Shown one piece after another: positions 14,815 through 24,020 of a DNA stretch of 48,748 bases. The stretch comes from Patescibacteria group bacterium. Its GTDB lineage: Bacteria > Patescibacteriota > CPR2 > UBA1875 > JAMCYV01. How positions within the stretch are numbered: position 1 is the stretch's first letter; each line of letters begins with the position of its first letter. The notes beneath the pieces are model-generated. The model worked only from the letters and a program-made list of their open reading frames with translations. It did no database searches and was not told where the DNA came from. The translations under genes were made by a program, and so were the position numbers. Location: positions 1-48,748 of the forward strand of contig JAMCYV010000022.1 in the NCBI GenBank assembly GCA_023473595.1. The letters are read 5' to 3'.

Positions 14815-15309
14815 ATGAATGAGTTAGATGGAAGTTATTCTCCAAATCAGGACAAAAATCCCGAACAAAAGGAACAAGAAATCAAAGAAGGTTTCAGGGA
14901 ATTTCTAGAATTTCAAACTGAAACGTTAGGTGAACAAAGAGAAACTTTAGAAGAAATTAAAAAAAGAGGACTCGATTTGGGGGATATCGTAACTTCCCCG
15001 ATTCAAATGCTTTCGGATGCTGGCTTTGAATTCGAGGGCGATATTTTCTCTGATTTAGAACCTGTTTATCAAAAAGCGGTTCTTAATGTTTTAAAGGAAG
15101 ATTTAGGATTTGATGAGGCTAATTTGGTTCAAGAGGAAATTCAGAATGAAGGGCAAGAGGATGAAGTTAAAAGTGAATTTTTTATGACCAATAAAGAGGG
15201 TTTTTTTGTAAAAAGAGAAACCGATAAAATAGGCATCAACATTTACTTTGTCGAAGAAAGGTTTATCTCTGAAATAGTTGCAGAATGGCCTATTTCAGAA
15301 GAGGAATAA
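14815..15309 (+). CDS. Unknown acidic protein
   Basis: This 164-residue soluble protein is very rich in Glu and Asp, with no signal, membrane segment or known motif that I recognise. The first 50 residues look like a charged coiled coil; the remainder may fold (DAGFEFEGDIFSDLEPVYQ and a terminal INIYFVEERFISEIVAEW). The stop codon overlaps the start of the next gene (TAATG), which implies co-translation with that membrane protein. It might be its cytoplasmic partner, but this is only positional inference. Confidence 0.65.
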   Translation: MNELDGSYSPNQDKNPEQKEQEIKEGFREFLEFQTETLGEQRETLEEIKKRGLDLGDIVTSPIQMLSDAGFEFEGDIFSDLEPVYQKAVLNVLKEDLGFDEANLVQEEIQNEGQEDEVKSEFFMTNKEGFFVKRETDKIGINIYFVEERFISEIVAEWPISEEE

Positions 15310-16376
15310 TGTTAAGAAAGATTTCTTTAATCCCATTTCTTATTCTCTTTACCCTGCTTTTACTAGCTATTCTTCTTGCCTGGGGTCTTAAGTTTACGGT
15401 TTTAAACCCTAATTTTATTAAAAATGAACTAAAGAGCCAGGATGTTTATAACAAGGTTTATACAAATCTGCCTTTAATTGCCGAACAAATGATGCCTAAA
15501 GAGGGAGAAAGAGAAAACCCTGAAGAGCCGCTTCCTACCGAAGGATTATTTACGTCCCAAAGCACGATAACATTTGCCCAAAATATTATTTCTAAATCTG
15601 ATTTAGAGCGAAAGATCGAAAGCGCAATTGACTCTTTAATACCATGGTTTTTAGGGTCAGATCAAAAACTCGCTCTGGATATCTCTCTTAAGGATATCAA
15701 AATTAATTTGATAAAAGAATTGATGAAAAATCCTAAAATCAAGGAATCGGCTGAGGCAATGCCAGTCTGCGCTGATCTGGCTTATTTTATTTCACTTAAG
15801 GGAAATATTACTTGCCGGCCGCCGGAATTTGATCTTAATAATCTTGATAGTCCCCAAAATGAAGTCGTTCTAGCAGAGGTTTCAAAAATGATAAAAAATA
15901 TTCCCGATACTTTAAACGCTCAAACTCTGAATGAAACTTCCAATTTCTCTGCAGGCTGGCAGAAGGCGCAGGATATTAGATCAAAGGTTGTCTTGGGAGT
16001 AAGGCTTTTTTACCTAGGAACGGCTGTCCTTATTCTTTTAATTTTTACCGTCGCTTGGCTATGGGCAGGAAACTTAAATAAAACACCATTAGTTTTTGGA
16101 ATCTTTTTAGCGATTTATTCAAGCTTATATTTAATAATTATAAATATCGGCTGGATAATCGGATTTCCCCAAATCTTGAGATTATATGACCAAAAAATTA
16201 ACCAGCCACCGTTTGTCAAAAATGAACTAATATTACCGCTAATAAAAGACGTTTTAGGGAAAATTAGATACACCCTAAATCTTGAGTTAGCTCTTGTTAT
16301 TTTATTTTCAACTGTTTTAATTAGCATTTCTCTTATAGTTAAAAAACGTTCGGTAAAAATAGAAACATCAACCTAA
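15309..16376 (+). CDS. Unknown membrane protein with large extracytoplasmic domain
   Basis: From the ATG at 15309 (TAATG overlap with the previous stop) the protein has 355 residues. An in-frame start at 15285 would add 8 residues. One N-terminal helix (about residues 8-28) is followed by some 190 residues predicted outside, with two Cys (VCADLAYF and ITCRPPEF) that could form a disulfide. Three helices follow at about 225-250, 260-285 and 325-347. I know no family for it. It shares an operon with the acidic protein upstream. Confidence 0.65.
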   Translation: MLRKISLIPFLILFTLLLLAILLAWGLKFTVLNPNFIKNELKSQDVYNKVYTNLPLIAEQMMPKEGERENPEEPLPTEGLFTSQSTITFAQNIISKSDLERKIESAIDSLIPWFLGSDQKLALDISLKDIKINLIKELMKNPKIKESAEAMPVCADLAYFISLKGNITCRPPEFDLNNLDSPQNEVVLAEVSKMIKNIPDTLNAQTLNETSNFSAGWQKAQDIRSKVVLGVRLFYLGTAVLILLIFTVAWLWAGNLNKTPLVFGIFLAIYSSLYLIIINIGWIIGFPQILRLYDQKINQPPFVKNELILPLIKDVLGKIRYTLNLELALVILFSTVLISISLIVKKRSVKIETST

Positions 16377-16444
16377 AAATCTTTTTATCTTAAAATTATT
16401 AAGAAAAGCTGAAATTTCTTAGTTTTTATGCTAATTTAGTATAT

Positions 16445-17473
16445 ATGTCTTCAACACAAAAAAGCCTTACCGAAGTTTTTGATGAGGCTATACAACTAGT
16501 AGAACCGGTAATAGATGAACTCCTGGTAAAGGACGTTGACCCTCGTTTCCAGGAACTCCAACGGCATCATATGAAAGCTGGAGGGAAGAGAATCAGGCCT
16601 GTTATTAGCTTGGTAAGTTCGAGGAATCTAGGGGGTGAAGACAGCGAAGTAATCTATCCTGCAGCTGCACTGGAAATTTTGCATAATTATACTCTGATTG
16701 TTGACGATATGATCGACAATAGCCCTATGAGAAGAAATTCACCGACTGTTTGGAAACAGTTCGGGAGGTCTATCGCCGAGTGTGTTGCTTGGGACTATGC
16801 TTCTTCTGCATACCAAGCATTAGGCAGGTCTAGCCAGGCTCAAATCTTATTAGATAAAATCAGTAAAACCCTTAAGATTATTGGTGACGGTGAAATATTA
16901 GACATTCTTTTCGAGAGGTTCGGGAGAGAAGACGACCCCTATGTGGTAGAAAACCGTTTTAAAGACCTGACAATTAAGGATTATTTTGAAATGGCTGGCA
17001 AAAAAACAGCATCTCTTTTCGCAACCTGTTCAGAAATCGGAGGAATCTGTGCTAGGGGAAGCGAAAAAGAGCTGGCTTGTTTAAAAAACTATGGTTACAA
17101 CCTTGGCATTGCCTTTCAAATCCAGGACGATTTTCTAGATACCTTTGGGGATGAAAGTAAGTTCGGCAAAAAGATCGGCAAGGATATAGAAGAGCGCAAA
17201 GCCAGCAATATAGTCGTTCTATTAGCACTAGAGGAATTAAATGATAACGATAAAAAAGATTTAAATAATATTTTCATTAAAAAAGAGATTAAAGATTTAG
17301 ATGTTAAAAGAGCGATTGAACTGATCCAGAAAACCAGTGCCAGAGAACAAGCTCTATCTTTGGCTCAAGAATACAATAAAAAAGCAAAGGTATACTTAAA
17401 GGATTTGCCTCAAAATGAATGGAATAATGTTTTAGAAGAGATCACTGATTTTGTGATAAAGAGGGAGAAATAA
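16445..17473 (+). CDS. Polyprenyl diphosphate synthase
   Basis: This 342-residue trans-isoprenyl diphosphate synthase has GGKRIRP at 46-52, a first aspartate-rich motif DDMID at 87-91 followed by MRRNSPT, and a second DDFLD near residue 224 followed by GKKIGKDI. These bind allylic substrate and IPP through Mg2+. Chain length is not obvious. No Shine-Dalgarno is present; a TAATTT box lies 7 bases before the ATG, so the mRNA may be nearly leaderless. The idi gene overlaps by one base (TAATG), and dxs follows, making an isoprenoid operon. Confidence 0.88.
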   Translation: MSSTQKSLTEVFDEAIQLVEPVIDELLVKDVDPRFQELQRHHMKAGGKRIRPVISLVSSRNLGGEDSEVIYPAAALEILHNYTLIVDDMIDNSPMRRNSPTVWKQFGRSIAECVAWDYASSAYQALGRSSQAQILLDKISKTLKIIGDGEILDILFERFGREDDPYVVENRFKDLTIKDYFEMAGKKTASLFATCSEIGGICARGSEKELACLKNYGYNLGIAFQIQDDFLDTFGDESKFGKKIGKDIEERKASNIVVLLALEELNDNDKKDLNNIFIKKEIKDLDVKRAIELIQKTSAREQALSLAQEYNKKAKVYLKDLPQNEWNNVLEEITDFVIKREK

Positions 17474-18003
17474 TGGAACAAGTCGTCCTCGTCGACAAAG
17501 ATGACAAAGAGATAGGATTAGAAGAAAAAGAAAAAGCGCATTTAGGAGAAGGCAAATTGCACAGGGCCTTTTCGATTTTTATATTTAACCCCAAAAAAGA
17601 ACTTCTAATAACAAAAAGAAGCAGTCAAAAGATGCTTTGGCCTCTCTTTTGGGACAGCGCTTGTGCCAGCCATCCTTTGAAAGGCGAATCTCAAGAAAAA
17701 GCGGGGGAACGAAGACTGAAAGAAGAGCTTGGGTTTACTTGCAAGCTAAAAGAGGTTGATAGATTTGAATATCACGCACTTTATGAAGATATAGGGTCTG
17801 AATACGAAATTTGTTCAGTTTTAATCGGATTTTACGACAGAAATATTAATATAAATCCTGATGAGGTTGCCGAGTATAAATGGGTTGATTTAAAATGGAT
17901 AAACCAAGAAATTTCAAGTAACAAGGATAAATATACTCCTTGGTTGATAATAGCCATTGAAAGATTAAAGAAGAAAAATTATGAGTTTGTTGAAAAAAAT
18001 TAA
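17473..18003 (+). CDS. idi: Isopentenyl-diphosphate delta-isomerase, type I
   Basis: This 176-residue Nudix-fold enzyme interconverts IPP and DMAPP. Expected active-site residues are visible: H23 and H30 (metal), the catalytic C64 in WDSACASHP with H67, and the acidic EDIGSEYE segment near residue 110 with the second catalytic Glu. A Nudix-like RRLKEELGF helix follows the Cys. It overlaps the prenyl synthase gene by one base and the dxs gene by 23 bases. Having idi makes IPP/DMAPP balance independent of the terminal MEP enzyme. Confidence 0.92.
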   Translation: MEQVVLVDKDDKEIGLEEKEKAHLGEGKLHRAFSIFIFNPKKELLITKRSSQKMLWPLFWDSACASHPLKGESQEKAGERRLKEELGFTCKLKEVDRFEYHALYEDIGSEYEICSVLIGFYDRNININPDEVAEYKWVDLKWINQEISSNKDKYTPWLIIAIERLKKKNYEFVEKN

Positions 18004-19873
18004 AAGACCAAAAGACTTAAAAAGTTTAAAAATAGAAGAGCTTAGTAAACTTGCGGAAGAAATTCGAGAAGAAATTCTAACTACCGTATCGAAAAGAGGA
18101 GGGCATCTGGCTTCAAATTTAGGAGCCGTCGAGCTTACCCTTGGCCTGCATTTAGCTCTTGATCTTCCTAAAGATAAAATTGTCTGGGATGTCGGGCATC
18201 AGTGTTATACGCATAAACTCTTAACCGGCCGCCAAGAAGAATTTTCAACACTTAGGAGCTACAAAGGGCTATGCGGTTTCCCAAGAAGGGAGGAAAGCAA
18301 GTATGACACTGCAAATACCGGCCATGCCAGTACATCCGTAAGCACTGCTCTGGGGCTTGCAAGGGCAAGAGACTTGAAAGGAGAAGACTTTACCATAGTC
18401 GCTGTTATAGGTGACGGTTCACTTACCGGTGGACTTGCTTATGAAGGATTAAATCAAGCTGGCCAGTCAAATACAAATATTATTATCGTTCTTAAAACAT
18501 TATTCATGTCGATTGGCAAGAATGTTGGCGCTTTAGCTGATTACTTGAATCGTTTGAGAAGCCACTCAAAAGTGAAAAAAGTAAGAAAAGAAGCCGAAGA
18601 GAGATTGTCTAAGATACCAACGCTTGGAGATTTCCTGGTTAACTTAGGGAAATCTGTTAATAAATCAATAAGAAAAATTGTTCTCCCAGGAAGGCTTTTT
18701 GAAGAATTAGGCTTTAGGTATTATGGCCCGATTGACGGCCACGATCCTTTGAGAATCGTGGAAGCAATTAGTTTCGCTCAAGATATGGGCGGCCCGGTCC
18801 TTATTCATGCTTTTACTGTAAAAGGCAAAGGCTATAAGCCGGCAGAAGACGATCCGACTTACTTTCACGGCATCTCCCCTTTTAATTTAACGCCTGAAAA
18901 AGTGGAAACAGTCGAAAAAAACGGCAAAAAAAGGCCCTCTTATACTGAAGTTTTTAGTGATATGATGCTGGAATTAAGCGAAAAAAATAAGGATATAGTG
19001 GCAATCACAGCTGCAATGGCGGATGGTACCGGGCTTAGCGATTTTGCTAAGAAATATCCGAACCGTTTCTTTGATGTAGGGATAGCTGAAGAACATGCGG
19101 TAACTTTTGCTGCCGGGTTAGCTTTAAACGGCTTAAAACCTGTGGTAGCCATTTATTCTACTTTCTTACAAAGGGCATATGATCAAATTATCCATGATGT
19201 TGCTTTAACCGGTCTTCCAGTTATATTTGTTTTAGACAGAGCTGGTCTGGTTGGCGAAGACGGACCAACCCATCATGGGCTTTTTGACCTTACATATTTA
19301 AAAAGCATTCCTGGAATGACTGTAATGGCGCCTTCGAACGAGCAGGAACTTAGGGATATGTTAGAAACGGCGATTACAATTAATGGTCCGGTAGCAATTC
19401 GCTTTCCAAGGGGAAAAGCTCCAGGCGTTCCAATTAAAAAAGCCAGTAAACTAAAGGTGCCGGAAGCGAAAATGCTGAAAAAGGGTAATGATGTACTTGT
19501 GTTGGCGGTTGGCCGAATGGTCGAAAACGCTCTTGAAATAGAATCTCTTTTGAAAGCCAAAAACATTAGTACTACTGTCGTCGACGTGAGATTTACGAAA
19601 CCTTTTGATGAAGAGCTTTTCTTAAAACTAATTCCGAAACATAAATTGGTAGTTACTTTGGAGGAGAATGGGATCGGAGGATTTGCAGACTCAATCTCTA
19701 AATTTATGCTTGAAAATAAGTTAGTTACTCCAACAATTTTTTGCCATATTCCCGATCGATTTATTACTCATGGAGCAGTAAAAGATTTAATGAAAGATGC
19801 CGGGATAGACCCTGAATCAGTAGCAGATAAGGTAATAAAAAAGTTAAAAGAAAATTTAGTTGCTATTAAGTAG
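17981..19873 (+). CDS. dxs: 1-deoxy-D-xylulose-5-phosphate synthase with altered NDN motif
   Basis: This 630-residue thiamine-diphosphate enzyme is the entry step of the MEP isoprenoid pathway (pyruvate plus glyceraldehyde-3-phosphate). Conserved features are H42 (GGHLASNLG), H73 (GHQCYTHK), GDG at 144-146, AEEHAVTFAAG with the catalytic Glu, and DRAGLVGEDGPTHHG. The motif that normally reads NDN before MSI is K172-T173-L174 here, so the usual Asn ligand of the Mg2+-ThDP site is missing. The reading frame is otherwise intact and full length. The start lies 23 bases inside idi and gives the expected N-terminus. Activity is uncertain because of the motif change. Confidence 0.9.
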   Translation: MSLLKKIKRPKDLKSLKIEELSKLAEEIREEILTTVSKRGGHLASNLGAVELTLGLHLALDLPKDKIVWDVGHQCYTHKLLTGRQEEFSTLRSYKGLCGFPRREESKYDTANTGHASTSVSTALGLARARDLKGEDFTIVAVIGDGSLTGGLAYEGLNQAGQSNTNIIIVLKTLFMSIGKNVGALADYLNRLRSHSKVKKVRKEAEERLSKIPTLGDFLVNLGKSVNKSIRKIVLPGRLFEELGFRYYGPIDGHDPLRIVEAISFAQDMGGPVLIHAFTVKGKGYKPAEDDPTYFHGISPFNLTPEKVETVEKNGKKRPSYTEVFSDMMLELSEKNKDIVAITAAMADGTGLSDFAKKYPNRFFDVGIAEEHAVTFAAGLALNGLKPVVAIYSTFLQRAYDQIIHDVALTGLPVIFVLDRAGLVGEDGPTHHGLFDLTYLKSIPGMTVMAPSNEQELRDMLETAITINGPVAIRFPRGKAPGVPIKKASKLKVPEAKMLKKGNDVLVLAVGRMVENALEIESLLKAKNISTTVVDVRFTKPFDEELFLKLIPKHKLVVTLEENGIGGFADSISKFMLENKLVTPTIFCHIPDRFITHGAVKDLMKDAGIDPESVADKVIKKLKENLVAIK

Positions 19874-19938
19874 TATTATCAAGCTAAATAGCTAGTATAG
19901 GCAAGAACCTTCAGCTTTTTTTAATAAAGCACTAATGC

Positions 19939-19944
19939 TACAAT
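19939..19944 (+). promoter_or_regulatory. Extended -10 box for leaderless UbiA-family mRNA
   Basis: TGC-TACAAT, with the box ending exactly 6 bases before the ATG at 19951. Confidence 0.65.
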
Positions 19945-19950
19945 AAAAGT

Positions 19951-20835
19951 ATGAACAAAAGCGAGAGCTTATCAATAAATCGCTTATTTCAAGCTGTCTG
20001 GAATGAGTTTGTCTATGGCGGGCACCTAGTTTCTATCAGTAATTTTTCGATTGTCATCTGTACAATTGTCCTTTTACAAATCTCCTTCGATTTAGACGTC
20101 TTTAAAATTATTAGTCTTTCTTATTTAATTACTTTTTTTGTTTATAACTATAACCATATTTTTGAACTTGATCGAGATGCTATCTCAAATCCCGAAAGAA
20201 CTAAGCACTTATCGAATGCTCTGGAAATTTATAGAACCTTAATAATAATAGCCTTTTTACTTTTTATATATATAAGTGGAGTTACCAGCCTTAAAGCTTT
20301 AATTTATTTACTATTTATTGCGATAGTGGGTGTTTTTTATCCAAAGCATCTTACAAAAAAAATAACTGCTTTTAAAAATATTTATACAGCTTTTTTTTGG
20401 AGTACTATTGTTTTCTTGCCATTACTATTTTTAGATTTAGAATTAGGCCCCAATGTCTTTCTTTTCTTTGTTTTTGTTTTAATACGATCCATATTAAATG
20501 CTGTCTATTACGATATAAAAGATATTGACAGTGATAAACGAGAAGGACTAAAAACTCTCCCAGTTATTATTGGTAAAGAGGCAACAGTGAACTTTCTACA
20601 CATTCTTAACATCTTATCTTTCTGCCCCCTAATTATTGGTTTTTATTTTGGAGTTATTCCTCTCATTTTCTTAGTTGGATTAGTCCCAGTATTATTCTAC
20701 GCTCTTTTCTATCTCACGAGGGTAAATAAAGCAAGTGACTCTATTTTCAGAAACTTATCTTATGTAATGGTAGATGGAGAATATATTTTTTGGGCCCTTA
20801 GCTTGTTATCTATTAAATATCTATTTGGCGTATGA
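19951..20835 (+). CDS. UbiA-family membrane prenyltransferase
   Basis: This 294-residue protein has about eight or nine helices. The first acidic motif region reads ELDRDAISNPER (near residue 70), a divergent form of the NDxxD motif; the second reads DIKDIDSDKREGLKTLP (near residue 192), a good match to UbiA enzymes. Such proteins transfer a polyprenyl chain to an aromatic or polar acceptor in the membrane. The polyprenyl synthase upstream could supply the donor. The acceptor is unknown. It overlaps the next histidine kinase gene by ATGA, an unusual pairing. Confidence 0.8.
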   Translation: MNKSESLSINRLFQAVWNEFVYGGHLVSISNFSIVICTIVLLQISFDLDVFKIISLSYLITFFVYNYNHIFELDRDAISNPERTKHLSNALEIYRTLIIIAFLLFIYISGVTSLKALIYLLFIAIVGVFYPKHLTKKITAFKNIYTAFFWSTIVFLPLLFLDLELGPNVFLFFVFVLIRSILNAVYYDIKDIDSDKREGLKTLPVIIGKEATVNFLHILNILSFCPLIIGFYFGVIPLIFLVGLVPVLFYALFYLTRVNKASDSIFRNLSYVMVDGEYIFWALSLLSIKYLFGV

Positions 20836-23156
20836 GTTTAGATACTTTACAACTTTTTATATTAATTTTAATTAATATCCTAAGCGTTATTCTAGGGGCT
20901 TGGGTATTAAAAAGCTCAAGGAAAGATAAGCAAAATCAATGGTTTGTTGCGATGGATTTATTAATTATCCTCTGGACAAACTTTTCTTATATTGGATCTA
21001 TCGCTCGGAGTTATGGTATTTCCTTATTATTTTATAGGTTAAATGATTTTGTGGTCTCCCTATTCCTGTTTGTTTTCTATTATTTCTTTGTGAGTAAGTT
21101 TTTAAAAATAAAAAAAAATAGGTTATTGAATAGTATTATTCTCATCGGATCAACCTTCTTTGCTTTATTATCGGTTTTTTCTGATAAAATAATTGCCTCA
21201 GTAAAAATCTCTGACTGGGGTTCAGAAATTATTTTCGGTAAACTTAATGATTTTTTGAATGCCTTTGCAGTCTTTGTGGCAGCAGTGATTTTCTATTTTG
21301 GTATTGCAAGATATTCTAAACTACCAAATAAGGAAAAGCTTAGAGTAAGATATTTCTTTTTAGGTATAGCTTCTTTTATCCTAGCAAATGTGGTTTTTAA
21401 TGTTATATTTCCTGCTCTCTTCAATACCACTCGATATCAGCATTTTGGTGATTTCTCGTTTATCTTCTTTCTTGCCTTTACGGCCTATGCCATTGTGAAG
21501 CACAGGCTTATGGATATTCGTATGGTTGTGGCGAGATCGCTCGCTTATGCTATGCTTCTTGTCACTATTGCAGGAGGTTATGCAACGACTTTAGTTGGGG
21601 TTCAAAACTATTTCTTTGCTCAAAGAGAATTTTCGTGGGAACAAACTATATTTCAAATAATCTTGGCTGTAATTTTTGCATTTACATTTCAGCCACTCCG
21701 TCGTTTTTTCACTAAAATTACCGATAAAATCTTTTTCAAAAACGATTATAACTTCGAAGTGCTGCTTAAGAAATTGACTGATAATGCATTTTCCACTCTT
21801 ATCCTGATAGAACTTTTGTATAAGACCATTGACACTTTAATGAAGGAAATGAAGGTTTCGAGAGGATTTTTTGTTCTTTTGGATGAAGACGGCCAGATCC
21901 ACACTTCCCAGGCTATCGGTTATGCTAAGACCCCTGAATTCGAGCCAAGGGATATCAAGGGCTTTGCAAAGCACGAAATTATTGTTTTTGATGATCTTGA
22001 AGAAAGTTCTCATTTTAAGACTATGTTTAGAAGATATGACGCCAGCATTGCTATAGGGCTCTTGGATGACAATGATAAGCCTGTCGGAGCCCTTTTCCTT
22101 GGTGAAAAAAATTCCGGCGATATGTTCAATACTAAGGATATTCGGCTTTTTGAGATACTAGCACCGGAGATGGTTATCGCTATCCAAAGGGCAAAAGAGC
22201 ATGAAAAAGTACAGAATTTCAATGTTTACTTGCAAGCTGAAGTTAATAGGAAAACGAAAGAATTGCAGCAGGCAAACGAGCACTTAAGAGAGCTTGATAA
22301 AGCGAAAGATGAATTTATTTCTATGGCTTCTCATCAGCTAAGAACGCCTTTAACGGCTATTAAGGGCTATCTTTCGATGCTTCTGGAAGGCGACGCCGGC
22401 GAGATAAAAATGGCCCAATATGACTTTATTAATGAAGCTTTTGACGGCGCTAATAGGATGGTTGCTTTAATAAACGACCTTCTCAATGTTTCTAGGATGG
22501 ATACCGGCCGTTTCTTCCTAGAGCCTACCAAAGTCGACATGGAGAAACTCGTTGATGAAGAGATCAAACAGCTAAAGAATACGGCTGCCGAGAAAAAGCT
22601 CTATCTCAAATTTGAGAAGAAGAAGGCCAAAATTCCGCCGATTACTGCCGACGAGACAAAGATCAGGCAAGTTGTGATGAACTTTATCGACAATGCTATT
22701 TACTATACTCTTTCTGGCGGCATAACCGTGATCCTGGATGCTGATAAAAATAATTTAATCTATAAAGTAGCGGATACTGGAATCGGTGTTCCTGAAGGGG
22801 AGAGAAAAAATCTCTTCTCTAAGTTTTACAGAGCGGATAATGCCAGGAAGACGCGGCCGGATGGCACCGGGCTCGGAATTTATCTGGCCAAAAAAGTCAT
22901 CGAAGACCATGGCGGTGAGGTAATCTTTGAATCCAAGGAAGGCAAAGGTTCTACATTTGGCTTTAAGTTCCCCCTTAAAGCCAAGATTAAGAAAGAGCTG
23001 ACTATCCCGCCTCCCGATTTAGCAGCCAAAGCTAAGGCGGAGGCCGAGCAAGCAACAGCGCCGAGTGGAACTCCGAATGCGAGTGATAAACAAGAAAGCG
23101 CAGAATCATCTCAAAATCAAGAGGCCGAAGGGCAAATTAAAAGCGGAATATTCTAA
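20832..23156 (+). CDS. 7TM sensor histidine kinase with GAF-like domain
   Basis: This 774-residue protein has about seven to eight N-terminal helices (residues 1-270), followed by a GAF-like region (about 310-465), a short coiled coil and the HisKA box SHQLRTPLT with H501. ATPase motifs are NFIDNAIYYT, DTGIGVP, LFSKFYRADN and DGTGLGIYLAKK. The last 50 residues are a low-complexity Ala/Glu/Gln/Ser tail, unusual for this family. It is translationally coupled to the UbiA gene. No response regulator is in the window. An isoprenoid product sensed in the membrane is a possible but untested link. Confidence 0.88.
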   Translation: MSLDTLQLFILILINILSVILGAWVLKSSRKDKQNQWFVAMDLLIILWTNFSYIGSIARSYGISLLFYRLNDFVVSLFLFVFYYFFVSKFLKIKKNRLLNSIILIGSTFFALLSVFSDKIIASVKISDWGSEIIFGKLNDFLNAFAVFVAAVIFYFGIARYSKLPNKEKLRVRYFFLGIASFILANVVFNVIFPALFNTTRYQHFGDFSFIFFLAFTAYAIVKHRLMDIRMVVARSLAYAMLLVTIAGGYATTLVGVQNYFFAQREFSWEQTIFQIILAVIFAFTFQPLRRFFTKITDKIFFKNDYNFEVLLKKLTDNAFSTLILIELLYKTIDTLMKEMKVSRGFFVLLDEDGQIHTSQAIGYAKTPEFEPRDIKGFAKHEIIVFDDLEESSHFKTMFRRYDASIAIGLLDDNDKPVGALFLGEKNSGDMFNTKDIRLFEILAPEMVIAIQRAKEHEKVQNFNVYLQAEVNRKTKELQQANEHLRELDKAKDEFISMASHQLRTPLTAIKGYLSMLLEGDAGEIKMAQYDFINEAFDGANRMVALINDLLNVSRMDTGRFFLEPTKVDMEKLVDEEIKQLKNTAAEKKLYLKFEKKKAKIPPITADETKIRQVVMNFIDNAIYYTLSGGITVILDADKNNLIYKVADTGIGVPEGERKNLFSKFYRADNARKTRPDGTGLGIYLAKKVIEDHGGEVIFESKEGKGSTFGFKFPLKAKIKKELTIPPPDLAAKAKAEAEQATAPSGTPNASDKQESAESSQNQEAEGQIKSGIF

Positions 23157-23173
23157 TTACGTTATCAATTTGT

Positions 23174-23179
23174 TATACT
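23174..23179 (+). promoter_or_regulatory. Extended -10 box upstream of the 23209 gene
   Basis: TGT-TATACT (23171-23179); no good -35 is seen. A GGAAGGAG site precedes the ATG at 23209. Confidence 0.5.
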
Positions 23180-23208
23180 AAAAGCATAAGAGGGTAGGAA
23201 GGAGAAAA

Positions 23209-23766
23209 ATGGCAAAATTATATAATGAATCGGAGGGAGGATACAGACCTGAAAGGTTTAAAGATACAACGTTAAGACCGGGTGAATTTAAAGATGCGGT
23301 TGATTTTTTTCCAGGAGGAAAACCAGAAAAACCGACAACTAAAACCCAATTTGAGACAGGTGGTGAAAACTTACTTGATCGGGTTTATACAACCGTTCAT
23401 GAATTTTTTACTGTTAAAGGAAGTCCGGATAGAAGGAAGGAAATATACCGCAGGAGAACTCTTGCTGCTTTTTTAGCTGGAGCCGCTATATTGGCAGGAA
23501 CTCAATATTCTTCAAGGGGAGAAAAGCCGGTTGGAGATGGAAACCCTAATCCGGAAGCGCCATCTACTCCAGTCAAACAGCCTGAGAGAGGAACGATTGT
23601 TGACTCCCAGGGGCAGGCTAAAGAAATTGAATTTGACACTACAGCAGCTGAAGAGCAGAAAAAGACAATGATAGAAGCCCAAAAGATTACGCCGGATTTT
23701 GCAGAAGATTTAGACCGCGAACCATTACCCGATGGCCGATATAAAGTGGAGGGAAATCAAAAATGA
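23209..23766 (+). CDS. Unknown single-pass membrane protein
   Basis: This 185-residue protein has one short membrane segment (about residues 84-100, LAAFLAGAAILAG) preceded by a very basic stretch (RRKEIYRRR), so the N-terminal half is probably cytoplasmic and the Pro/Glu-rich C-terminal half outside. No family is recognised. A good GGAAGGAG site supports the start. It overlaps the next small gene by ATGA, forming a two-gene unit that ends at the terminator at 23992. Confidence 0.7.
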   Translation: MAKLYNESEGGYRPERFKDTTLRPGEFKDAVDFFPGGKPEKPTTKTQFETGGENLLDRVYTTVHEFFTVKGSPDRRKEIYRRRTLAAFLAGAAILAGTQYSSRGEKPVGDGNPNPEAPSTPVKQPERGTIVDSQGQAKEIEFDTTAAEEQKKTMIEAQKITPDFAEDLDREPLPDGRYKVEGNQK

Positions 23767-23993
23767 CTACAGAAGAAAAAGCTGAAAGAATAGCCGATCT
23801 TCTTCTTAGGGTAGAGATGCCGGAAGAAGAGATGAAAAACTGGCTTCAAGTTATTCCTAAGATGAATAAAGACCAGCTTAATGAGTTTATCGACGTTTTT
23901 GAAACGGAGCTAAGGGAACTTGAACTCTTGAGGGCTGATACAAGAGATAAATTGAAAGGTCAAATCCTAGAACTGATAAAGAATAATGCTTAG
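23763..23993 (+). CDS. Small helical unknown protein
   Basis: This 76-residue, all-helical, acidic protein has repeated Leu and Glu spacing and no membrane segment. It overlaps the preceding gene by ATGA and is followed directly by a terminator whose stem begins at its stop codon. It resembles the short coiled-coil proteins common in CPR genomes, but I do not recognise a family. It may be a partner of the membrane protein upstream. Confidence 0.7.
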   Translation: MTTEEKAERIADLLLRVEMPEEEMKNWLQVIPKMNKDQLNEFIDVFETELRELELLRADTRDKLKGQILELIKNNA

Positions 23994-24020
23994 AAAAAGC
24001 GCCTTTTCGGCGCTTTTTCT
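23992..24020. terminator. Bidirectional terminator between convergent genes
   Basis: A perfect 12-bp stem AGAAAAAGCGCC / GGCGCTTTTTCT with loop TTTTC. It ends the plus-strand pair and the minus-strand miaB transcript. Confidence 0.92.
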
